Notes under the pieces: generated by a model | What the model was told of the DNA's origin: nothing | Databases searched by the model: none | What the model saw: only the letters and a program-made list of their open reading frames with translations | NCBI GenBank assembly: GCA_039583875.1 | Contig: CM077158.1 | Location: 241,909,447 to 241,973,446 of the forward strand | DNA from: Platanthera guangdongensis | Lineage: Eukaryota > Streptophyta > Magnoliopsida > Asparagales > Orchidaceae | Reading direction: 5' to 3' | DNA length: 64,000 nucleotides | Shown here: positions 10,306 through 20,689 of the stretch, piece by piece | Numbering within the stretch: position 1 is the first letter of the stretch | Layout: each line of letters begins with the position of its first letter | Translations under genes and position numbers: made by a program

Positions 10306-11412
10306 TGTTGGGTTTGAGAGTGGGCAAACCCGACCCGAGCACTTGCAAATTAAATTATCGCGAGCATCTGCGCGATCGCTTTAGCGGATACAAATACAAA
10401 AATGAAATAGAGGCAACACACAAGAATTTTTAACGTGGAAACCTAGTTGGGTGAAAATCACAGGACGATCGGAGACCAACCCGGAAAGCCTCCACTAGAA
10501 CGTGTATAAAAACATGCAAAAGATTTACAGGTTTTCCCTACTCGATCCACAAAGGATCTTTACCACGTCGCTACACAAATGATATATAATAGAATACAAA
10601 ATACCAAACATGAGCAGATGGTGGATTTTGGAAATCCTATCCGGTGAGCCTCCTTGATTTGTGTAGCGAGACCATGTCGACGTCGTAAAACGACGTCCAA
10701 ATTTCTAAAGTAATGGCGGTGGCGGTGGCGGTGGCCTCCCAACAATAGCGGAGACGGCGGCGTTTCAACAACGCGGCGGCGGCGGCGACAGCAATGGCTG
10801 TATTGTTTCAACAACGCGGTGGCGACAGCGGTAGCAACAGCTATGGCGGAGCTGCAACCACCTTCTCTGAAGCTTCTTTCTTTCTTTTCTCCGGCGTTTT
10901 CTACAGAGAGCGGATGCTCGCTGCCTTGATCATGCCAATCTATATATATAATAAAGTAATACCATCATGCAGCCTTCAAAGAAGCACACTCTCTTTATCT
11001 CTCTCTCTTTTCTTTTTCAAACATCATGTGGGCTGCATGAGATATTTTAAAATGAATCTCTCTTTCTCTCTCTCTCTCTTTTTCTTTGTTTTTGACTTAA
11101 AGTTAAAGATAAGAAAGATATATTATTAATTTATTATGTATATATGAGAATACTAAGATTCTTCTTATCTCCTGAAAAGAAATCTTAGATAAGATTTCGT
11201 AATCATTAAATTAATAAGCTCGCTACGAGCGAGCTTGATTAGGATAAGATCTCTCTCTATCTTACATGTCAGATCTTAAGCGATGATGAAAGATGCAGCT
11301 GCCAAGATTGGCTTATGAGTATTTATGTGAGTCACGAGGAGAGAAACGTATCACGAACTCGATACAGGAACCCGATGATTTTCTCTGTATCGGATGGGAA
11401 CCACACCCAACA
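10306..11412 (-). mobile_element. Ty1/copia LTR (3' LTR), inserted in the gypsy remnant
   Basis: About 1.1 kb bounded by TGTTGGGT at the left and ACCCAACA at the right, a short terminal inverted repeat. On the minus strand it is preceded by a purine-rich tract GGGGGAGAAT (just right of 11412) and RNase H coding sequence, so it is the 3' LTR of a minus-strand element. It contains TTTTTAACGTGGAAACC near 10426, a motif common near the end of plant copia LTRs. It interrupts the reverse transcriptase of the gypsy remnant. The 5' part of this copia is not seen. Confidence 0.7.
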
Positions 11413-11640
11413 ATTCTCCCCCTTCACAATGATGAGTAGGAAACCGTCATTCTGGCGATCCTCGGGCAGTGTTAAAACTTTCCCCTCATCACTGACTTTG
11501 TGAGCTTATCTGCTCCATTGCTATCAGTGTGTACTTTCTGCAGATCCAGCTCCTTCTGGTCCATAATGTCGCATATCCAATGATATCACGTATCGATATG
11601 CTTGGACCTCAAGTGAAAGGTGGGATATTTAATTGTTTGA
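11413..11640 (-). pseudogene. Copia RNase H, C-terminal fragment
   Basis: The minus strand reads ELDLQKVHTDSNGADKLTKS just upstream of the polypurine tract. This resembles the end of copia RNase H, normally KIHTDxNPADMLTK. It gives the orientation of the LTR at 10306-11412. The rest of pol is absent or unreadable. Confidence 0.6.
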
Positions 11641-11960
11641 ATGAATTATTAGCGCCTAATTGTGAGTCATGCATGCATAGAGTCGTTGGGAAGTCGAGAG
11701 TCACCCTCACTTACCACTAACGTGCATTCCAAGAGACCGCTATACCCCTACCCTACATCATGAATAATTTAGGATTATTCTCGTTAATATAATTTTATTA
11801 GTTTCATAAGATGTTCCTGAAGGTGTTCTTAGGTAATGACTTCTAGCCTTAAGTTCATCAAAGTTTTGATCCTCGTACATCCTAGTTATGAAATTGTTTG
11901 GTCAATTAATCTCAATGTCCCAGATTTGTAAGAAATCAAACAAGTCAATGATATACACAT
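11641..11960. other. Nothing recognised
   Basis: AT-rich sequence between the copia fragment and the LTR-like region. I see no domain or clear repeat. Confidence 0.35.
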
Positions 11961-11963
11961 AGT

Positions 11964-14485
11964 TGTATTTGATGTATGTTTAAGTTCTTGCATGCATGCT
12001 AGTCTATGTCATATTGATTGGACAGGTGGTCCAAGTAATATTGACAGGTGGACTCAAAGAAGTTGACTCAAAAGGTAAGAAATTGCATAAGTCTACAGGC
12101 ATTGAGTGAAGTAAGCTCACTCAACGCCAGATGAACCAGAAGTTAGTGACAGTGAAGAAAAATGACTAAGTCCACATGTGATAAGTGAAGTCAATTCACT
12201 CAACGCCATATAGCTAATAGCGTTGAGTGAAGTCAGGACAATCAAAGCCTTGCAAGTTGCAGCGCAAAAAATGACTAAGTCCACAGGCATTAAGTGAAGC
12301 AAGTTCACTCAACGCCATACAACTAAAAGCGCTAAGAGAGGGTAGACAGTCAAAGCTTTAAGGTTTGGCATGGCAGAAAAGTGGCTAAGTCCACAGGCGT
12401 TGAGTGAAATCAAATCATTTAATGTCATATAGCCAAAAGCATTGAGTCATGCTGTTTCTGTCAAAGCCATAGAAGAAATAGACAAAAAATTGGTTAAGTG
12501 CAGAAGCTTTGAGTGAAACTTGTTCACTCAACGCCATACAGTTTCTGTCAAAGCTAAAGAAAAAAGAGACAGAAAATTGACTAAGTCCATAAGCGTTGAG
12601 TGAAGCTAGTTCACTAAACGCCAAGATTAAAAGGCTTTGAGTCAAGCTAATGCAGTCAGCCTAAGAGGAAACAGAGAAATTGACTAAGTATAGAAGCGTT
12701 GAGTGAAGCCAGTTCACTCAACGCCAGATTTCAAAAACAAAGGCAGAAAGCGTTGAGTGAGGCCAGCTTACTCAACGCCTTCAGACAGAAGGAGATTTGG
12801 CCAAGTATAAAAGCATTGAGTGAGACCAGCTCACTCAACTCCTTCAGATAGAAGGAAATTTGGCTAAGTAAAAAAGTGTTGAGTGAAGCTTATACACTCA
12901 ACGCTCTCAGTGCTTTCATGTATAGTAGAATTATTCTAAGTCCAAAATCGTTGAGTGAAACTTATACACTCAATGCTCTCAATGCCATAGATGCAGAAAG
13001 GGTTGAAGATCAAGTTAAGACAAAAAAGCGTTGAGTGAAGCTTATACACTCAACGCTCTCAACGCCTAGAATTGCAGAAGGATGCAGAATGTTGACTAAG
13101 TTAAAAAGCATAGAGTGGAGCTTACTCACTCAACGCCTAGCAGAGCTGGAAATTTTCTATGTCCAGATTTGTTGAGTAAATCTTGTTCACTCAACACACT
13201 CAACTCCTGGGTAGTTGTCTGAAATTTTCTAAGTCTAGAATGACTAACGTTAGCAAAGTCAATAAAAAGTCAACAAAGTTCAAAATAATTAAGAAAGAAC
13301 TGTAATCCATTACTAACGTTGTCGTCAGTCTCATTCTATAAAACTAAGGATATAATTAGCCGCTAAAGCAATGATATGTGTCAATCATCTCGCTGTATGA
13401 CGAGATTAGAAATAGAAGATGATATCTGGATCGAGTCAAGCTTCTGAGAGATCAATTCATTATGAAATAGAGGAGTGGGACTTCGTCTTCTTCCCCCGCC
13501 ATTGTTACAGAAACAAGAAGATCGAATCGACAATTCTGAAGGGTTTTTGAGTTAGCTGCGACAATCAGCATCTGCTACAATAAGATCGGAGGATTTCTTT
13601 GAGGAAGAAGAATCAGCCAAGGCCAGCCCTAGCTGAAGTTGCTTCAAGATCCAAGCCGAGCCAAATTTGAAGATCAATCTCTGGATCTGTGAAGAAGAGG
13701 TAGAGTAATCTGTGTTCTACAAAATAGGTTAGCTGATATAAGATCTCTCCTCTCTCTCTCCTTCATCAGCAGAATCAGAATCAAGGTTCTGAGTTACTTC
13801 CAACACAAGCAGCTGATTCTTGGGTATAGATATTCTTATTACTGTGAAGTAGATAGGGCTGAGATTCACTCAGCTCAGGAGGCAATTGACTCAGAGATTA
13901 ATTTCACTTGAGTCAAAATAACTTTTCTATTCAAATTCTGTAGGATATGTTCAAGATTTGTGTTTTAAGCCTAGTTTATAAAAGTTGAGAGTTAAATCTG
14001 GTGAGATCTGTATTGTAATCCTAAGTTATAAAGACTGAGTGTAGGATCTAGTATGGATCTGAGTGGTAGGATCCAGTCTTGGATCTGTGTGATAAGGTTG
14101 TGTTTCTAGGCTGTGTCGTGGGGAATTTATGTCTGTGGTATGTGATCAGGTGATTACTGAGTGGTTGGGTTGTGTGCCTATATTTTAAGTCTAAGTGGAG
14201 ACTGAGTGATCATGTGGGATCATGTTATAAACTCTGAGGAGTCAAGTTATTAGATAAGTGTCATGTTTAACATTCTGTTAGAAAGGCGGGAGGGACAGTG
14301 AATGTACCCATATACAAGGAAACTACTATAAAACTACTGTGTCATCTGGGTGATAATCTTGAAAGCATCAGCAATCATATCATAACACACAACATAATCT
14401 GATAAAGGTTAAAGGTAACTAAAAAGTTCAAGAAACCTATTCACCCCTAGGTGATTAGCTACCCTTGTATTCAAAAACTTTCAGT
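11964..14485 (+). mobile_element. Probable long LTR of a copia (SIRE/Maximus-like) element
   Basis: Starts about TGTATTTGATGTATG. It carries the palindrome array (12.1-13.2 kb), a TATA-like TCTATAAAACTAAGG near 13335, a long untranslated CT/AG-rich part, and an end around AACCTATTCACCCCTAGGTG near 14437. That ending resembles the usual end of SIRE/Maximus-type LTRs. No domain is encoded. The family and both borders are inferences from these motifs. Confidence 0.4.
12100..13215. repeat. Array of about 15 palindromic units, GCGTTGAGTGAA...TTCACTCAACGC
   Basis: At intervals of about 55-110 bp the sequence repeats GCGTTGAGTGAAGC, a 4-8-base loop and TTCACTCAACGCC, so each unit can form a hairpin (clearest at 12696, 12749, 13028). 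Between them runs a drifting spacer with GACTAAGTCCA. Several later units add CTCTCAACGCC. The loop and spacer vary more than the two stem arms. Confidence 0.85.
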
Positions 14486-14598
14486 AATACACATCATGAA
14501 TTTTATTATTCAATTAATACCAAATTAAACGCATAATATTTGGTTTTAAGCGAGACACGAACATATCAGTTATGAAGTCTGGAGACAATCCTGGTACT

Positions 14599-14949
14599 TT
14601 AGTAAGTAATTCTTCGAATTCTTTTTATATGCCAGAATCGTAGAAGTTTGGTGGAGCTTGGTTTATTTATGCGCCACTTTAATATATATGGAGAATAGGG
14701 AGAGACCAAATCTTTTTTTATTGCATCAACCAATAAAGTACAAGATAAGGTGAGATGGTCTCTTAATGTGTTATGGTACCATTTTGACACTTGTTTATCT
14801 AAATGCAAAGATGTGATCAGTAAGTAATATTGCATACGAATATTGTTATAATCAAAATACATTCGTAGTTCATATTTTGTCGGCAGGATTGTAACATTTC
14901 GACGCATACTTAGAAAGAAGATCCTGTGGAAGATCAAAATGAGTGACAA
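14599..14949 (-). pseudogene. Ty3/gypsy gag fragment
   Basis: An open frame of 116 codons reads YFDYNNIRMQ, ITSLHLDKQVSKWYH and DAIKKDLVSPYS. The pattern fits the middle of plant Ty3/gypsy Gag (YFDYN..., SFHLEG.A..W, A..KDFGPS.Y). It is cut at the right by the hAT element starting at 14967, and could be the gag of the same decayed element whose pol is at 8.5-10.3 kb. Identification by motif pattern only. Confidence 0.45.
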
Positions 14950-15128
14950 TTTGAGATCAGGGGATGTCGGGGCAGATCCAGGAATTTTAGCTAGGGGGTC
15001 CAGTCACCAAGCGAAGCCAAACAAATTTCAAAATAAAATTTTTAATGTAAAAAATATATAAACAGTTTTGACAAAATATAACATATATTTTCAATAAGCT
15101 AAAAAAGATATAAACAATCATATACATG

Positions 15129-15640
15129 TCACTTCAATTGTGCGCGACGATTTTTCACTTCATAGAATTCATCTATGATATAATCTTTGTCAATTTTCTT
15201 CGTTATTTCTCGCTCAATATATAAAGTCATGCAATTTACAAGAAATTCATCTTCCATCTTATTAAGAAGTCTCATTTTAACAAATTTTATAGCAGAGAAT
15301 GACCTTTCTGTGGTTGTTGTTGAGACCAGAATAGTCAAAATGAGACAAATCAATTTGTCAATAAGATAGTAGGTCTTTGATTTTTTCGTTTCCACCAATT
15401 TCTCATACAACTTGGAAATTGTAGATAAATTTTTAAAGTCCTTATGAGAAGGAACATCAAATTGATAATGCTGCAATTAAGTATTTAACATATAAATTTC
15501 TTGTTCACTGAAATCTTGAGGGTAGAAATTCTTTGCAAAGACACATATATCATCAATCTTGAAAGACTTATATTCATCACTTGGATCTAATGTCACACTT
15601 ATACGAAAGAGTTCCGTAGAACTTTCACGTAATATAGAAG
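15129..15640 (-). pseudogene. hAT transposase C-terminus with dimerisation domain (DUF4371/TTF type)
   Basis: The minus strand reads DPSDEYKSFKIDDIC, FAKNFYPQDFSEQEIYML, a stop, then QHYQFDVPSHKDFKNLSTI, LVETKKSKTYYLIDKLI, STTTTERSFSAIKFVKMRL and EDEFLVNCMTLYIEREI. This is the hallmark end of the MYM-type/DUF4371 hAT transposases; TTERSFSA.K..K.RL is the hAT dimerisation motif. One in-frame stop (near 15477) divides it and the N-terminal half is not readable upstream, so it is inactive. Its position at the left end of the hAT element sets that element's orientation. Confidence 0.85.
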
Positions 15641-16575
15641 ACTATGAAGAAGTCCTAATCTTAGTATCTTTTGTATCTTGTGTTAGGAAAAACAGGCAGT
15701 TGCAAAACTATTAGCTCGGAAATACCCCCCTTATCAGTCTCCTAAAGCAAACTCAGAAGAATCAGAATAGATTGATAATCAGCGCCCTTGAAAATATTTA
15801 TTATTTTACAAAACTATTAGCTGATAAGGGGGGTTCAGCCTTTCAGCCCTTGCATTAGTTGCATATAATCATCAAAATTTATTTCAGGAAAATGCGATAA
15901 GAAATCAAGAATCAAAGAAGAAATTTGAACAGAGAATTTTGAGCTATCTTGGAAATGGGGGAACGGGGGCGGCGTGGAGGCTTGGAGCACTAAAGCAGTG
16001 GAGTGGGAAGGAAATGGCTAGGGCAGCGAATTTTAGTATATTTATATATGTTATATACATCTTTCACTACTATAATGGAAAAGTTATCTTTGGTGCAACA
16101 TTCAAAATTACCAATTATGCCCTCATTTTTATATTTTAATTACTTGACATGCATTATAGTTTATTCCAAAAAAATATCCATTCAAGTAATTACACTATCT
16201 CAAAATTAAAAAATATGATGAAAATCTATTAAAATTCAAAAAGTTTTTATTAGAGCTTCTACACCTACTATGATAGGCTTTCATTAGGCATATCAATGGT
16301 CAATTCAAAAAAAGATTGTGATTATGCATATCAATGATATTTTCGAGGAGTTTTCATTAAACCAATAAACTATATTAAAGTTGATTAAATAATACTATAT
16401 TCATTTTAAGTTGCATTAAATAATTTATATGGGAGAAGCCCCGAACCTATCACAGTCGAGGTACTGTCGCGATTGACCATAGGGGAGAAGCTCGCCAAGG
16501 GCGGGTGAAGCTCGTCGCCGCTGGTTGGGTACTGTCGCGCGAGGCCATAGGGGCGGAGCCCCGTGTCTGACACCC

Positions 16576-16576
<1 letters not shown>
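15641..16576. other. hAT interior, non-coding
   Basis: AT-rich. A short inverted repeat (CTATTAGCTCGG...CCCCCCTTATCAG against CTGATAAGGGGGG) lies at about 15703-15840. At 16440-16570 two imperfect units share GTACTGTCGCG...CCATAGGGG. Confidence 0.4.
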
Positions 16577-16611
<35 letters not shown>

Positions 16612-16617
16612 TATATA
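16577..16617. repeat. (TG)n(TA)n microsatellite
   Basis: A TG run followed directly by a TA run. The same compound order occurs at 26165-26222 near the other end of the hAT element. Confidence 0.9.
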
Positions 16618-17390
16618 AAAGAATACAAATATCTTGAAGCACACCATCAAACTTTTCTCAGTCGTTTGATTAAAACTCTACAAAAAATATCTACGATCAG
16701 ATTTGGGCGATAACTTCAAACGCTGGCTGTTTAACGTGCTCCCTCAACCTTCCATCAAATCGGCCGAAAGCATATTCAATAGCGGAGCATCAATGTTCCA
16801 TCAAATGGCAGAAAGCAAAAGTAGTGGCAGACTTGCGGGAAACCTCCTCCCTCACGGCAGCAGCGACAGGGCTCTCCTCATATCTACTCCCGCATGGCAG
16901 CAGTGACATCGCTCTCCTTCAGGACACCATCTCCCGCAAATTCACCCGATCGACGCATGACCCCATCTAGGCACTTCATCTCCAGCTCACGGTTTGCCGT
17001 CACCACATTCGCGCCACCATCTCCAGCTCACTATCGCTCTACTCTTCCTCACCAGGTATGCTTCCATTTATCTTTACAGATCTTGCAAATCAGCTTTTTC
17101 ATGCTCGCTTTCTTCTTCATCTTCTGAATCATCTTGCGAATCATCTTGCGATTCATCTGGTGAATCATCTTGCGAGTCATCATTTTCATACTTGCCTTTT
17201 TGCACCGGGTGTGCTTCTTCGAACCGCATCACTCCATTCCCTCTACATCTTCCCCAACCATGTGCAATTTCCAGAAATGCTTCTTCGATGCATGGATTTT
17301 TTACGCATGGATTTATCTTCGACGCATCTCTCAATTGCAAGAAGGCACATTTTTCAAATCAGAGCTTCATGTCGTTCGAACAAACTGACC
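16618..17390. other. hAT interior; low-complexity GAATCATCTTGC repeats
   Basis: No recognisable gene. At 17123-17185 a 12-15-bp unit (GAATCATCTTGCGA) repeats five times, giving a Ser-rich reading on plus and an Asp/Glu-rich reading on minus. Both look like products of the repeat. Confidence 0.4.
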
Positions 17391-18128
17391 TGCAAGAGTA
17401 ATGTGTGCAAATCAGAGCTTATTTGAAGCATCTTTGGGGAAATGGGACCACTGTTCCAAGCATTTCATAGACTGGCGCATGGTTTGAAACATATTTTTGA
17501 ACGTTAGAACAAACAGTTGGTCTGTATACATTTTTCAAACCAGTGCTTTATGCATGAATTTCTTTGAAAGCATACATTTTTAAAAGTTTGATTGATTAGT
17601 GTTGCAGTTCTTCATTTGGGTGAACCTTGTGCCTCTTCAAAGTATGCAGACCAACAGTTTGTTTTTTCCCTCATCGAACTATCAGGAATGCTTGATGGCG
17701 CTTCATCAATTTTATAAGGTTTAGCACTTGAAAATGCAGTTATTGTGGTATTTATGATTTGCAAGAGTAATGTGTGCAAATCAGAGCTTATTTGAAGCAT
17801 TTCTGGGGCAATGGGACCACCGTTTGAAGCATTTCATGGAGTGACACTTGATTTGAAGCATACTTTTGAATGTTCGAACAAACAGTTGGTCTGCATACAT
17901 TTTTCAAACCAGAGCTTTATGCATGGATTTCTTTGAAAGCATACATTTTAAAAAGTTGGATTGATTAGTATTGCAGTTCTTCATTTGGGTGAACCCTGTG
18001 CCTCTTCAAAGTATGCAGACCAACTGTTTGTTTTTTTCCTCATCAAGCTGTCAGGTATGCTTGATGACGCTTCATCTATTTTATAAGGTTTAGAACTTAC
18101 AAATGTAGTTATTGTGGTATTTATGAAT
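17391..18128. repeat. Tandem duplication, unit about 369 bp
   Basis: TGCAAGAGTAATGTGTGCAA starts at 17391 and again at 17760. Both copies run on through GGGACCAC, AACAAACAGTTGGTCTG, GTTCTTCATTTGGGTGAACC and TTATTGTGGTATTTATGA. The copies differ by scattered substitutions. Confidence 0.85.
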
Positions 18129-18205
18129 GTCGTCTTCAACATTGTTAAATGCAAATTTGATCGTGAGTTGGTCTTTCAATTTCTTTCTGAATTCAACATT
18201 TTACC

Positions 18206-19027
18206 TCATGGGTTACACCATGATTTGTGAGGAAGTTTCCCCCATGATCTCCCCCCAAAATGGGAGATCATGGGGTTGACTAGTCAACCCCACCTCCCAT
18301 GATGAGAAGAACATGGGGGTGGGGCTCACTCTCTCTCTCCAAAACCACCCCCTTTAGGGGGAAACCGCCGCCGGCCGCCGCCGCCGCCACCCGCCGGCCA
18401 GCCGGCCGCCGCCCGCCACCGACCACCGCCACCGTCCGCCGCCCGCCGGCCACCCACCGCCGCCCGCCGCCCGCCCGTCGGCCGCCCGCCGCCCGCCGCC
18501 ATGGCTGCCCATCGTCGTGGACAACCTCCCCACCGTCCGATTAAGGGGAGGCTCTCTTCGCCGTTCGATCAAGAGGATAACCACTCACTAGCCCACTACT
18601 TTAGTGGTGGGGCCCGCCATGATCCTCCCATGGAGGCTATAAAAAGGACCTCAGGGGGGCACTTCATTCTTCACCTTTTCCCTTCTCCGGTTTGCCTTCT
18701 TCTTCCTCAGGAGAGAGCTCGCCTGCCTCCTCCCTCGAGTCGGCCTCCTGTCGCTGTGAACCACCGGCGGCCACCAGCGGCCACCTGCAGCCACCAGCGC
18801 TCCACCAACACACCACCAGCGGGAAAACGCCCAAGTCTCCAGAGAAAGCCAAAGGAAGAAGGCAACTGTCGCTAGCAAGTGTGCGCGACCGCATGCGCCA
18901 GAGCACCAGGGTCATCCCACGCATTTCAACACCCAAGTTACTCTCGCGACACAGTCTGTTGCCCGTCAGGAGCCGTAGTCTCTCTCTCCCCCAAGTTGTA
19001 ACGAGAGCGCCATGTCGCCCCGATCCA
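18206..19027 (+). mobile_element. 5' LTR of element A, truncated in U5
   Basis: Aligns with the 3' LTR from TCATGGGTTACACC (TGATGGG in the other copy) through the GC-rich U3, the TATA box GGCTATAAAAAGGACC near 18634 and the R region to CGCCCCGAT. Then it jumps straight into gag. The U5 end, the PBS and the gag start are deleted. U3 contains the dyad CCCATGATCTCCCC...GGGAGATCATGGGG near 18240. Confidence 0.85.
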
Positions 19028-20375
19028 TCCCAGAAAGAAACACTGAACCAGCACGTTCCCACTCTATGGTGGACGTGCCATTGGCCGCAGAGGCCGCTTC
19101 CACTCGTGCCACCGCCCTCGAGGGGCGAGTTCGACAAATGGAGGAGCAGTAGACTGAGATGCTTGCTCTGCTCAGGACTCTAGGAGCGCCTCCTGCTCCT
19201 CCTCTAGCACTAGATAACCCGCCACCGCCAGGTCATGACAGGGCGCAAGATGCTGCAAGACAAGAGGCGCCCGAGGAATACTCTGACGTCGCCGACTCCA
19301 CTCATCAGGCCCGTGGAGGAACTGAAACTGGGCAACACTGCCACAACTGGGGAGACGAGTCCCGACTTCCCCCACTCGAGAGGTTCACCCGGGAAGAGAT
19401 TCGAGAAGTGATCGCAGAGGAATACCAGCAAGCTGGCCAACGGGACATTCATATTCGCAGACCACCCTGCCAAGGCTCCCCCTCGCACCACAGATCCTGG
19501 CTCATCCAATTCCTCGTGGTTTTAAGTTGTCGAACATCGAGATGTTCGATGGAACAGACGACACGTCGGAGCATGTCAACCACTTCACTACCATTATGAG
19601 GATGTACAACGCGTCTGATCAGTTACTCTGCCAAGTGTTCCCAACCACTCTCAAGGGGTAGGCTCGCACATGGTTTCACTCCTTGAGGGTGGGCACCATT
19701 CCCAACTTCACAGAGCTAGCAAGACAGTTCGCGAATCAGTTTATAGTGAATCGGAGAATCGTTCGCGACCCTTCCCACTTATCAGGTATCCGTCAGAATG
19801 AAGGGGATTCTTTGAAGGATTTCTTCCGCAGGTTTTCTGCAGAAGCCCGCCAAATCCTAGGTGTCGACCCAGAGCTGTGTAGAGGGCTGTTCCTTGGGGG
19901 TCTCCATCCTGGCAGTTTCTATTCTGTATTAATGAGGGAAATCGTCGCTAGCTACCCCGATCTCGTACACCGTATAGAGGCGCAGATCGCAGTCGACGAG
20001 GCTATTGAAGCTCATCGTCAACAGTTCGACGAGAACCAGAAGCGCAAGAGGGAGAAGGAACTGGCTCCTCAATACCAAGAAGGAAAATTCCGAGAAGAAC
20101 GTCGGAACAGGCAACGCCAGCGTGACCAACAGAGAGATCAACCGCCCCAGGATTACACGCCCCTCAATACCTCCAGAACAAATGTGTTTTATGCAATCCA
20201 AGGCAGCGAGACGCTCCGCAAGCCCAGACCCTTCGCTAAAAATATGGGGGACCAAACAAAGTACTGTGAGTTCCACCGTGGATGAGGGCACAACACAGAA
20301 GACTGCTCAAAACTTAAGGAGGAGATCGATCATCTCATCAAGCAAGGACAGCTGGGGAGATTCTTACAGGCCTAA
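19028..20375 (+). pseudogene. Tat Gag pseudogene (element A)
   Basis: Readable as Gag with one frameshift (near 19470) and at least three in-frame stops (19150, in the TLKG/ARTWF region near 19660, and 20282). Order: N-terminal PPLERFTREEIREVIAEEY, capsid core FKLSNIEMFDGTDD, HFTTIMRMYNASDQLLCQV, FTELARQFANQFIVNRR, then DSLKDFFRRFSAEARQI and a basic tail. Last is a zinc-knuckle relic, KYCEFHRG, stop, GHNTEDCSKLKEEI (the C-x2-H-x4-H-x4-C spacing of Tat Gags). The original start codon is gone through the U5-gag deletion. It packages element RNA in intact relatives. Confidence 0.85.
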
Positions 20376-20689
20376 GCACCAAATCCGCTGGCAGGAAATC
20401 GGCCAACCGCTTGCTAGAACAAACTGGGGGGCAACCCCAATGTCGACCAGCTCAAGATAGGGCTTCATTCCTATCAACAAGGCTCGGCCTATTGTAGCAA
20501 TTATCAGTTTTACTTTCTTACGAATTCTTCATGCAAGTTTCCAAAAGAACAGTCTTACGACTGTAACTCTAATAACTTTAAAAGCTTTCTTATTTTAGGT
20601 CTATAGAAGACGAGTATCATCTGTGCAATTGGAAAGACATACTCACTTCGTCCAAGTACAAAGGCGTCCTCTTATACTTATAGTAACTA
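20376..20689. other. Element A internal spacer, no pol
   Basis: Where protease and reverse transcriptase should follow Gag there is only about 300 bp of non-coding sequence leading into the minisatellite. Confidence 0.6.

Noticed and set aside
11964..14485. TSD CACAT around the long LTR-like region
   Set aside because: CACAT occurs near both ends but only if the LTR starts with AG instead of TG, so I did not accept it.
16994..17401. Serine-rich 135-codon ORF and the acidic minus-strand ORF at 17074-17340
   Set aside because: Both arise from a GAATCATCTTGC short tandem repeat; no domain and no support for expression.
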